Part shown: positions 1-6,124 of the stretch, piece after piece
How the letters are laid out: the number at the start of each line of letters is the position of its first letter
Position numbering within the stretch: the first letter of the stretch is position 1
Notes under the pieces: model-generated
Seen by the model: the letters and a program-made list of their open reading frames with translations, nothing else
The model's database searches: none
What the model was told of the DNA's origin: nothing
Origin: JARROD01 sp037384225
Lineage (GTDB): Bacteria; Pseudomonadota; Gammaproteobacteria; Pseudomonadales; Cellvibrionaceae
DNA length: 12,621 nucleotides
Direction: 5' to 3'
Assembly (NCBI GenBank): GCA_037384225.1
Contig: JARROD010000153.1
Span: forward strand, 1-12,621
Made by a program: the position numbers and the translations under genes

Positions 1-208
1 AGTGCGCGGGTAAAGGTACTGGCCCGGCGTAGCGGGAAAGCTGCCCGCTGTCGCTTGCCGATGCACTGGGGTCGAACTGCCGGTTAACGGTGGCGTCAGG
101 AGGATTCCACTCGGCACCGTCGGGTGGGGAACTCTGCGCCGCATAAGAACTGCTGACAGACCCGGACGAAAAGGTAGGCGAATGAGGGGGAGAGGGTTCA
201 AGGGGCAT
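1..208 (-). CDS. Partial: Ser/Pro-rich N-terminus of a candidate type III secreted effector
   Basis: An open frame starts at the ATG complementary to 206-208 and runs off the left edge, giving 69 residues. It begins MPLEPSPPHSPTFSSGSVSS and stays rich in Ser, Pro, Ala and Gln, with no hydrophobic segment. Ser-rich, disordered N-termini of this kind are typical of type III secreted effectors. The start overlaps the end of the upstream chaperone gene by 11 bases (ATGCCCCTTGA), which implies translational coupling, and class I chaperones are commonly encoded just before their cargo. Bases 146-177 encoding part of this N-terminus have a degenerate second copy at 737-768. The catalytic part lies outside the window, so the biochemical activity is unknown. 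That it is an effector is inferred from composition and context, not homology. Confidence 0.6.
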   Translation of the reverse strand, partial: MPLEPSPPHSPTFSSGSVSSSYAAQSSPPDGAEWNPPDATVNRQFDPSASASDSGQLSRYAGPVPLPAH

Positions 209-698
209 GAAAGTATTCCTCTTGGGGGGAGTTTTGCATAAGCCGCTGGACTATGAGGTTTTCCCGCACTCTTGCCCCGCCTTGATTTCCGGACGCGCGG
301 GGTGAATGCGGCATACCGCCAAGTGTTCGCTGTAACCGGTGGGCGGTTTCCAGAAAGTTCCGCAGGGTATCGGCAGGATCCATTTTTAGATGTATAGAGT
401 GGCAATCACGCAGCATCAGTTGGTGAGAATGCAGGTTCAGTGCAATGGCCCCGTGAAAGACGGCGGTCCGTTCGAGATTAACTGACAGCGCCCTGGCCAG
501 TATTTGCCCGTCCACTTTTTTCCCGATGTCCAGAAGGCCGGTGTAGAGGTAGAGGGATGCTTCATCGTCCGGTACCCATAACAGACATTCTCTTCCTTCC
601 TGGCTGCGATAAGTGGCCTTCCCCTTGTGATCGAACAAGCGGGCATGGGAAGGCTGGAGTTGTCGGGAGACATAGTCTCTTGCTTGTCTGGGGTGCAT
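198..698 (-). CDS. CesT/SycE-like class I type III secretion chaperone
   Basis: This 166-residue protein probably binds and delivers one secreted effector in the cytoplasm. Residues about 38-127 have the CesT-family pattern: a strand pair (LLWVPDDEASLYLYTGLLDI), a helix with the ALSVNLE element near 70-76, a strand turning into GAIALNLHSHQLML (83-96), then LKMDPADTLRNFLETAHRLQ as the last helix. The Arg-rich tail after about residue 128 is extra and looks disordered. The length is close to the 130-170 aa usual for the family. The ATG at 696-698 has AGGAG about 11 bases upstream. The next gene overlaps its stop by 11 bases, making the Ser-rich protein its likely cargo. The CesT call rests on fold-level pattern recognition, since primary sequences in this family diverge strongly. 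Confidence 0.65.
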   Translation of the reverse strand: MHPRQARDYVSRQLQPSHARLFDHKGKATYRSQEGRECLLWVPDDEASLYLYTGLLDIGKKVDGQILARALSVNLERTAVFHGAIALNLHSHQLMLRDCHSIHLKMDPADTLRNFLETAHRLQRTLGGMPHSPRASGNQGGARVRENLIVQRLMQNSPQEEYFHAP

Positions 699-712
699 AT
701 TTGAATTTTCTC

Positions 713-790
713 CTATTTCGTCGTCAAATCGACTACAGAACTGCTGGCAGACCCGGCCATAAAGGTGGTTGAGCTCAGCACTATTTATGG
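713..790 (-). pseudogene. Degenerate copy of an effector-like N-terminus
   Basis: The 166 bases between the second and third chaperone genes contain a short frame ending at the TAG complementary to 713-715. It reads SSTTFMAGSASSSVVDLTTK. Aligned with the effector N-terminus at 1-208 (residues HSPTFSSGSVSSSYAAQSS), it shares T-F, G-S and the Ser triplet, 8 of 19 positions. The underlying DNA is closer: 737-768 matches 146-177 at 27 of 32 bases. No good ribosome-binding site precedes it, and a stop follows after about 20 residues. It could be the stub of a second effector gene that followed the 142-aa chaperone. Chance similarity in Ser-rich coding DNA is the alternative. Confidence 0.35.
737..768. 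repeat. 32-bp imperfect direct repeat, copy 2 (copy 1 at 146-177)
   Basis: Both copies begin AGAACTGCTG on the plus strand and continue through CAGACCCGG to AAAGGT, with five mismatches in 32 positions. Copy 1 lies inside the coding start of the Ser-rich candidate effector; copy 2 lies in the gap between two chaperone genes. Same strand and same reading phase. Confidence 0.6.
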
Positions 791-864
791 GTAAAGGGCA
801 GGCCTTGCTCTTCAGTGAGATAGCAGGCTATTCGCATCCCTGCCGTTCCAGGTATTCACGGCGC

Positions 865-1293
865 CTACACCCTCGTTGCGCTCGCCTGCTCGCCCGCCGA
901 ATGAAATTGTTCTCTCCATGCTTGCGCAACACAGGCGGCAGCTCGCAAACGCTCGTGTAGACCTTCGGGCGTCAGCGCGTCGAGAGGTATACTCAAGCAA
1001 AAGGTAGCGTGTTCACTTGTTGGTGAAAGTGCCAGGCATGCTCCATAATCGGCATAAAAGCTTAGATTTGCCGATAACAGCACCCGTTGAAATTCCCGCT
1101 TATCGCTTTCCGAAAGAGCGCCAAGATCGCCGTAAATAAATAAATTGTCAGAATCCGTTTTGTGGTCATATATTAAAGAAAACGGAATCTTATTGACGCA
1201 GATGGGGCTACCTTCGATAACCCTCCCTGGCTTCTCAAGACCAGTCAAGGCACCATAGCTCATAATGAGGCGGCAGTACTTATCTTGTGACAT
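865..1293 (-). CDS. CesT-like class I type III secretion chaperone
   Basis: This 142-residue acidic protein has the class I chaperone layout: an N-terminal helix (about 1-17), beta strands around 33-42 and 50-56 (SDNLFIYGDLGAL), a helix DKREFQRVLLSANLSF (64-79), the paired strands DYGACLALSPTSEHATFCLSI (82-102), and a terminal helix PEGLHERLRAAACVAQAWREQF (109-130). The motif of a helix ending LLxAN, then a Gly-rich strand and a long final helix, is typical of the CesT family. The ATG at 1291-1293 has GGGAG seven bases upstream and overlaps the stop of the 183-aa gene by 14 bases, so the two are probably translationally coupled. Its cargo may be the upstream 745-aa protein or the effector whose stub seems to lie at 713-790. 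No homology search was possible. Confidence 0.65.
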   Translation of the reverse strand: MSQDKYCRLIMSYGALTGLEKPGRVIEGSPICVNKIPFSLIYDHKTDSDNLFIYGDLGALSESDKREFQRVLLSANLSFYADYGACLALSPTSEHATFCLSIPLDALTPEGLHERLRAAACVAQAWREQFHSAGEQASATRV

Positions 1294-1831
1294 TGAGCGT
1301 CTCCCAGGTCGGGGTCGCAGGATATCGGGCGTTTGCCCTATGTATAGTCGAACTTGTCGCAGCGGTATCTGAGGCGTTCAAGCGGCTTGACAGTATAGTA
1401 ATACGCCACTGTCTTACGTCTTGTACCAATTCCCGAACAATTTCATCCAATGCTTTGCTATCGGTTTTGCACAAGGAAACCTTGAGAAGCGCGATCACAC
1501 GCTTTGTGTCCGGACATAACGCAAAAACGGGTTTATGTTGATGATAACGTATCAGGTTGTCAGTCAATAACCGGGGAACCAACTTGGAGTCACTTTCACC
1601 TTCAATGTCAAAAACCTCACAGCGTATATAAAAGAGTTCGGGTACAACCTGCGGTTGATAATAAAATGTGAAGTCAATTCCATCGATGTTGATATCATCG
1701 CTGCGCCCTACGTTTTTTGCGCTTTTGTTTATCAATAACGAGCAGTATTCCTGTAATAATGCCCGATAGGAAAGTTTATCCCCCGCCGGTGCAGGTGAAG
1801 AAGGATAATGCGGATCAGTGTGTGTTTCCAA
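1280..1831 (-). CDS. Probable CesT-like type III secretion chaperone (TTG start)
   Basis: This 183-residue protein resembles a class I secretion chaperone more loosely. Residues about 22-36 form a helix (YRALLQEYCSLLINK), 47-58 and 65-75 are strands, 83-96 is a helix (KLVPRLLTDNLIRY), 100-120 are strands ending IALLKVSL, and 125-147 is the long last helix (KALDEIVRELVQDVRQWRIT). The N-terminal 20 residues and the tail after 150 are additions rich in Pro, Ser and Thr. The start is a TTG (complement of 1829-1831), chosen because AGGAG lies six bases upstream. It follows the 745-aa gene by 29 bases, so that large protein is the most natural cargo. The family call is tentative, since the sequence signal is weaker than in its two neighbours. 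Confidence 0.5.
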   Translation of the reverse strand: METHTDPHYPSSPAPAGDKLSYRALLQEYCSLLINKSAKNVGRSDDINIDGIDFTFYYQPQVVPELFYIRCEVFDIEGESDSKLVPRLLTDNLIRYHQHKPVFALCPDTKRVIALLKVSLCKTDSKALDEIVRELVQDVRQWRITILSSRLNASDTAATSSTIHRANARYPATPTWETLNVTR

Positions 1832-1860
1832 AACAGACTCCTAGACTCGGTGGCCGGCGA

Positions 1861-4098
1861 TCAAGCGGCCTGTAAATTTTTCGCCGCTTGTTGTGCGTTG
1901 CAGACAATATCGGCCACCTTGCCTTCGTCAAGCTCCCCGACCTCTTCAATCCGTATATTCGAAGTGCTGGCGGGCCGTGGACGAGCTCCCTCGATATCGT
2001 CCGGTGCAATCTGCATTTTATGAAAGCCGTTTCGCCCTAACAGTCCGACTAAAAGACCTCCAACCATCAGTGTAATATCAGCGGTCACATTATCTACCCG
2101 ACCATACATCAAATTCTCAAACTCTTCGCCGTTCAATGTTGCCGCTTTCCCCTCTGCCGCCGCGGCAATAACCCGTTCATCGAGCTTTTCAAGCGATTGC
2201 TCCACAGCACCGCTGTGCTTGTTCATTGCAACCAGGCGAACAAGATTTTCCATACCCGGCATCAAAGGTGTAATGGCCGCCTCGACCACTTTGGCAGGAA
2301 TCACATATCCCAACAGGTTGGACAGAGCGGCGAGCGGGGCAAACGTAAACGCTTTCGCGGCGGGGCCCGTGCCTGAAAGAAGCATTAGCTGCTTTTTCGC
2401 CAGATTACTGCAATAATCGTTTAGTTCGGCGGGATCATCCTTTCCGAGCGTGTCCGGCACACCGAGCGTTCCATCGTGAATTTGTTTCTTGTAGGCAAGC
2501 GACAGGTCTGCATGATTAACCGCGAAGTTGATCGCAATCCCCAGCGATGTACCAACAATGGCGGGTATGCCGATGAGAGTCCGTAATGCCGGATTGAGGT
2601 CCAGCGCACCGACTCCCAGCGAGTATCCCAGCGTCAGAGTGTTCCCTATCACTGTACCGATAACAGCTGAGCGAAGCCCCGTCGCCACAGCCGGCCCCGC
2701 TTCTCCCTCGGCGCTGCGCAGGCCCAGTGCCAATTTCACAAATTCCCTGGCTTTCGCTGCCCCACCCTCGGGAGCCGGCTGCCCGAATACAGTCTCATAG
2801 TCGACCTTCTCGATCCCCATCGTTTCCAATAGCGATTGAACCTCCGGCCAGGCGCCGGCGAGATTGTCGGCTGCGTCAACACCGAGGAAAAATGCCTGTA
2901 TAAGAGTAGTCTTGAGTGCGCCAAGATGGTCGGGAATATAATTCTTGCCGACATCCACCGCCAATCCCACCAGGGTGGGGCCGGCAAGATTTTTGGCGGT
3001 TTCGCTTACAGAGGTGCCTTCCAGGCACAACGCCGGAAGCAGCAAACGAGCGACCATTGTTCTTTTAAGGTTTTTCGCATTGTTATCGTCGGGGTTGTGG
3101 AACTGCTGCTTCAATGCCTGGGCAAATTTAGGGTTTTTACTGCAAGAGACATCAAATATATCTGCCTTGTCGATAATGTTAAAGAGATCCGGGTGCACCA
3201 GTTCGTGACGCCCGCAAATAATATTCTCCAGTGTTTGGATGAGGGGGGCCTGTTTGAGATCGATTGTCCGATTTTTCTCAGCACAATCCCCAGGTGTTAT
3301 GACATCGACCTTATCATTGACGATCAGCCTTTCCTTATAAGGATCGACGACATTTTGATTAAAATGATCACTATTGCCGAGCATCCTGACCACGACCGGC
3401 GTATTAGGTTCGCAGCCGGAAGCATCCACTCCCAACGCATTGACGAGATTGTCGAGAATATTCTGTTGTTTCAAGTCAGGCTTTTTTGCATCTGAGTTGA
3501 CTACGCCGCAGATCACCGGCTGGTTAAATTGCAGCTCTTTGCCTTTAGCGAGCCATTCAGCAACCGTATGATCGAGTAATTCATCGTTGTTGCTGGGGTT
3601 CTGTCTGATCATTGCCGATGCCCGGCCAAAGAGATTTCCTGTAGCCTGCAGATCTTTCACTTTCTGTTCGAGTGTTTGCCTGATCGTCTCACCACCGGCT
3701 CTTGCCCGCAGCAAGGTGCTCAACTCTTGATGCATGGAATCGATGGCATTCAGAGCGGTCTTTACCGGAGGGCTTGACACCATTAGTGGGGATGACAAGG
3801 CCGCGAGAACCTTGTCCATCGTGGCCCTTTCCAGGATGGGCGCCAATGTGGGGCTGTGGTTGAACAACATCCTCAGCTTTGTTTCGACGGCAAATTCATC
3901 AACTCCCTCCTCCTTTTTGGATAAGACATTCGCCAGTGCGATAGACTTCCGCATGACCCAGGTATAATGATCAGTTGTGTTTTTAGCGTCCAGTTGATCG
4001 ACAGTCGTGGTGGGAGGAGTAAGCATTTTCTTGAACAGACTTCTTTCAAAGTCGGTGATTTTATGGCTCACATTGTGAATGTTGGTTGCTATGGTCAA
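1861..4098 (-). CDS. Large candidate type III secreted protein with hydrophobic C-terminal segments
   Basis: I do not recognise this 745-residue protein. It has no Sec signal peptide. The first ~470 residues are mixed and largely helical, with the sequence HELVH at 298-302, a match to the HExxH zinc-metalloprotease motif but followed by Pro and with no obvious third ligand. Hydrophobic stretches lie at about 478-498, 505-527, 583-600 and 673-688, enough to insert into a membrane; Gly and small residues are frequent there. Residues 700-727 are charged. Its neighbours are secretion chaperones, which suggests an exported effector or pore/translocator-like protein. CesT-type chaperones usually serve effectors, so effector is preferred. 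The start is drawn at a TTG (4096-4098) preceded closely by GAGG; it overlaps the 176-aa gene by 38 bases. A later start is possible. Confidence 0.6.
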   Translation of the reverse strand: MTIATNIHNVSHKITDFERSLFKKMLTPPTTTVDQLDAKNTTDHYTWVMRKSIALANVLSKKEEGVDEFAVETKLRMLFNHSPTLAPILERATMDKVLAALSSPLMVSSPPVKTALNAIDSMHQELSTLLRARAGGETIRQTLEQKVKDLQATGNLFGRASAMIRQNPSNNDELLDHTVAEWLAKGKELQFNQPVICGVVNSDAKKPDLKQQNILDNLVNALGVDASGCEPNTPVVVRMLGNSDHFNQNVVDPYKERLIVNDKVDVITPGDCAEKNRTIDLKQAPLIQTLENIICGRHELVHPDLFNIIDKADIFDVSCSKNPKFAQALKQQFHNPDDNNAKNLKRTMVARLLLPALCLEGTSVSETAKNLAGPTLVGLAVDVGKNYIPDHLGALKTTLIQAFFLGVDAADNLAGAWPEVQSLLETMGIEKVDYETVFGQPAPEGGAAKAREFVKLALGLRSAEGEAGPAVATGLRSAVIGTVIGNTLTLGYSLGVGALDLNPALRTLIGIPAIVGTSLGIAINFAVNHADLSLAYKKQIHDGTLGVPDTLGKDDPAELNDYCSNLAKKQLMLLSGTGPAAKAFTFAPLAALSNLLGYVIPAKVVEAAITPLMPGMENLVRLVAMNKHSGAVEQSLEKLDERVIAAAAEGKAATLNGEEFENLMYGRVDNVTADITLMVGGLLVGLLGRNGFHKMQIAPDDIEGARPRPASTSNIRIEEVGELDEGKVADIVCNAQQAAKNLQAA
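1862..1890 (-). other. Inverted repeat over the stop codon of the 745-aa gene
   Basis: CAAGCGGC (1862-1869) and GCCGCTTG (1883-1890) are perfect 8-base complements separated by 13 bases. The would-be mRNA hairpin covers the last codons and stop of the large gene and lies just ahead of the AGGAG/TTG start of the next chaperone. There is no T-run, so it is not an intrinsic terminator. It could limit readthrough or ribosome access, but it lies in coding sequence and may be incidental. Confidence 0.4.
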
Positions 4099-4591
4099 CC
4101 ACCTCTTTCCCTTTCTTATTGCTGTTTTCGGGAGCGTCCATAGAAACCAGTAATCCGGCCTTCTTTACCACATCAGATAATTTTGCAAGGTTGATACTCT
4201 TACCTTCACCAACCTGACTGAGATCAAAGTCATTGTTACCTGGATTGTTTTTCTCCCAAAAGTCCAATATTTCCTGTGCGGACCCGGAGATAGATTGAAT
4301 CTGCACATTTATAGAGGTCTCACGCCGCACGATGTTATTGACGCCAATAATTTCCCGTGCGAGATCAACATAGGCTAAATGTCTTGTATTGGGTGTAACG
4401 GAAGGGATAGAGCGTCCCGTCCGAGACAGTTCAGCCTTGGTGACAGGCGCACCCGATGGAGAAGCAAGCTTGACAGGGTTATCTTGATTCACCGGTTTGC
4501 TCGTGGAAGCCTGGTCGGAGAGTTCACCAAGAAGGGCGCCTCGCATGTTTTGCATTGTGTTGATGGGTGCTTGATGTATCGGATTATACAT
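4061..4591 (-). CDS. Small hydrophilic protein opening the chaperone/effector operon; candidate secreted protein
   Basis: This 176-residue protein has no membrane segment or signal peptide. Residues 1-65 are rich in Ser, Thr, Asn, Gln and Pro and look disordered, as in many type III substrates. Residues about 70-150 look folded, with a helix HLAYVDLAREIIGVNNIV, then SAQEILDFWEKNNPG, and a segment NLAKLSDVVKKAGLLVSMDA. The tail is Lys/Asn/Gln-rich. I find no family match. The ATG (4589-4591) has AAAGGA eight bases upstream. It is the first gene of the run and overlaps the 745-aa gene by 38 bases, so the two are probably co-translated and could act together as partner proteins or two co-delivered effectors. 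The gene is real by its Shine-Dalgarno site and context; the secreted role is inference. Confidence 0.6.
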   Translation of the reverse strand: MYNPIHQAPINTMQNMRGALLGELSDQASTSKPVNQDNPVKLASPSGAPVTKAELSRTGRSIPSVTPNTRHLAYVDLAREIIGVNNIVRRETSINVQIQSISGSAQEILDFWEKNNPGNNDFDLSQVGEGKSINLAKLSDVVKKAGLLVSMDAPENSNKKGKEVVDHSNQHSQCEP

Positions 4592-4811
4592 ATGTCATTT
4601 CCTTTCAGATTTTTCGGAGGCGCCCTGAGTAGAATACGGAGCATTGAGTAGTTTTCAAACCTGAAAGGTTTCATTATAGATAAACTTTTTGGCACTCATC
4701 CCCGTTTTTCTGATGTAAAGAGCACCCGCAACACGATCAGAAAAATTCACGCCAAAGTTTTTATATTTTTAGTTCCATAATATTTTTTTATTGAGTGAGG
4801 GGTAAACCTAA
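4592..4811 (-). promoter_or_regulatory. AT-rich leader and candidate promoter of the chaperone/effector operon
   Basis: This 220-base gap separates the VOC/GH5 remnant from the first gene of the operon on the same strand. It is strikingly AT-rich at 4730-4800. Read on the minus strand, it has a TATAAT hexamer (complement of 4673-4678) about 80 bases before the ATG. The position 17 bases upstream of it is a poor -35 match (GGATGA), which would fit a promoter needing an activator. No hrp-type box (GGAACC with CCAC 15-16 bases later) was found. Confidence 0.4.
4657..4671. promoter_or_regulatory. Operator-like dyad AAACCT-GAA-AGGTTT
   Basis: A perfect 6-base inverted repeat with a 3-base spacer starts one base downstream of the TATAAT hexamer of the effector operon. 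It would overlap the transcription start, a position typical for a repressor site. The half-sites do not match an operator I know. It could also form a small hairpin at the mRNA 5' end. Confidence 0.35.
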
Positions 4812-5596
4812 TTATTTGACTGACGGTTCGATCTGGCCGTCCGTGTAGATGGTTGCCGGTTGTGAGGTTGCGCGAATACCATTGGCACTGTTGATCAGGA
4901 AATCACCCCAGGGCGTCAGTTGGTTCACGTTGAAGTTTTGCGTAATATCCAGGGATTCGACCCCACCCGTGTTGCCGGACCAGGACCAGCCCAGGTATCC
5001 CAGGCGATAAAATTCCGCCAGTTCCAATATGGACGCTTCGTCCACCTCCGCGCCCTGATGGTCTGCACCGAACTCCCCCACCACCAGCTCCGCTTTTTTA
5101 ACATCGGGAACGAAATAGACAACGTGGGAAAGTGATCGAGGCGTAGGCGCGGCATTGGGATCCACGCCGATAACGTTCACACCCCGCTGTGGCGTATCTC
5201 CGGGCGCATTCACACGTTCGGCGGCTAATTCAAAGGCTGGCGAATCGTCACCTGGAAGCCGAGTACAAAGCCCATATCATCCGCCGCTTCGATGGAACCA
5301 TCTTCCAGACGTTTTACTTCACGATCTTTCGAAAGTTCATCGGCGATGGCCTCGATGGTTTTTTGATCGTCGACGCCGTATACCGTTTTGCGTAGCGATG
5401 CACCTGTCGGTAACGCCGGCGGCAATGACGGGTCCTCTTTATTCTTAATGACAACCGAAGTGCCGTCGAGTGCTTTAAAACAACCGCCGTCCGCACCTGC
5501 AGACTCAACGATCAGTCCAAAATCCGAAAAGTACTCATTACAATTCTCAACATCATCTGTGCCAAAAATGAGTGAGTCGAGGCCAATAATGTTCAT
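4812..5596 (-). pseudogene. Chimeric pseudogene: frameshifted VOC-family protein fused to the C-terminus of a GH5 mannanase
   Basis: Two broken genes are joined here. The first part (5596 to about 5089) starts MNIIGLDSLIFGTDDVENCN and has the vicinal oxygen chelate (glyoxalase/extradiol dioxygenase) fold pattern, with a full first module and the opening of a second (LSHVVYFVPDVKKAE). A stop at 5225-5227 interrupts it, but removing one base near 5232-5236 restores a continuous frame through QPFELAAERVNAPGDTPQRG. The second part (about 5088 to 4812) begins LVVGEFGADHQ and continues GYLGWSWSGN, LDI and LTPWG to the end, the pattern of GH5 subfamily 8 beta-mannanases. GEFG carries the catalytic nucleophile, but the acid/base and two thirds of the barrel are missing. 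Neither half should be active. The VOC ATG has AAGGGA upstream. Confidence 0.75.
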
Positions 5597-5732
5597 CGCT
5601 ATTGTCCCTTGTTTATCCGTATGGGGTTGTTGGGAGCAGTCTATGGTAGACCTGGCAGGAGGACAAATCGTTTGTCTCAATGCCAAATATTTACAGAACC
5701 GATGAGCTTTCTTCTACCTTTGCGGGAAAAAT

Positions 5733-5980
5733 ATGATCTTGATTAAGGAACGGTTACTTGAAACCTTAAGTATTGCACATGGTGATGGCCGCTTTCCCAA
5801 GCTGGTCCAACAGCTCGCAAAGACAGATCTGTTAGTGCTCGATGATTGGGGACTGGAGAAGATGAGTCTGAGTCAGCGCAACGAGATCGATTATTACACA
5901 ATAGCCATAAGTTAAAACTCAAGGGAGAATCCATTCGAAAGACGATGAGTAAAATAGCTGATTCCGATCACCTAGGGTGA
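5733..5980 (+). pseudogene. istB: IstB-like IS21 helper ATPase, truncated and internally deleted
   Basis: IstB is the AAA+ ATPase that assists the IS21-family transposase IstA. The first block, from about 5751 to 5880, translates as LLETLSIAHGDGRFPKLVQQ and continues AKTDLLVLDDWGLEKMSLSQ; LLVLDDWG is the Walker B region. The Walker A loop, which should lie upstream, is absent. The second block, in another frame at 5894-5980, translates as LHNSHKLKLKGESIRKTMSK and ends at TGA 5978-5980, matching the usual IstB C-terminus. Roughly 40 residues between the blocks are missing, judged from the usual family layout. The gene is therefore dead, with a 5' truncation and an internal deletion plus frameshift. 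Confidence 0.8.
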
Positions 5981-6048
5981 TAATATCCAGGTGCGTGTGC
6001 TAGGAAAATTGGGTGATCGAATAAAACCAGAATGGGTGATCGGAATCG
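5960..6048. repeat. IS21 terminal repeat cluster
   Basis: It contains one 13-base inverted pair (5960-5972 with 6035-6047), a direct pair GGGTGATCG (6011-6019, 6034-6042), and a local dyad ATCACC-TAG-GGTGAT at 5967-5981 that overlaps the istB stop. These are probably the IstA binding sites of the former element. Confidence 0.6.
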
Positions 6049-6077
6049 CCGGAATATGCAAAAGTCAACTCTATCGT

Positions 6078-6086
6078 TGCTATAAA
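6078..6086 (+). promoter_or_regulatory. Candidate extended -10 promoter for the membrane protein gene
   Basis: TGCTATAAA fits an extended -10 (TGnTATAAT-like) element. It lies 38 bases before the ATG at 6125 and only 18 bases after the IS21 end at 6060. No -35 match is seen, which extended -10 promoters tolerate. Confidence 0.35.
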
Positions 6087-6124
6087 ATCAGCAGTCAAGC
6101 ACAGAAAATATAAGGCATGTAGCT

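Larger units (their letters stand above)
5733..6060 (+). mobile_element. Remnant of the istB-side end of an IS21-family insertion sequence
   Basis: The istB remnant is followed by repeated terminal motifs. GATTCCGATCACC (5960-5972) is the exact reverse complement of GGTGATCGGAATC (6035-6047), and GGGTGATCG occurs at 6011-6019 and 6034-6042. IS21-family ends carry multiple such repeats. The sequence GGAATATGCA ending at 6060 closes with CA, as expected of an IS21 terminus, so 6060 is the proposed outer boundary. The istA gene, the istB 5' part and the opposite end are absent from the window. Confidence 0.65.

Noticed and set aside
2836..3495. 219-codon open frame on the plus strand
   Set aside because: It lies entirely antisense to the 745-aa gene, has no ribosome-binding site and no recognisable protein pattern; the minus-strand frame is far longer and fits the operon.
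4700..4811. hrp-type alternative sigma factor box (GGAACT on the minus strand)
   Set aside because: GGAACT is present but no CCAC follows at 15-16 bases, so the box is not supported.
5597..5686. N-terminal extension of the VOC remnant to the upstream ATG at 5686
   Set aside because: The extra 30 residues are not protein-like; the ATG at 5594-5596 has an AAGGGA site and begins the recognisable VOC pattern.
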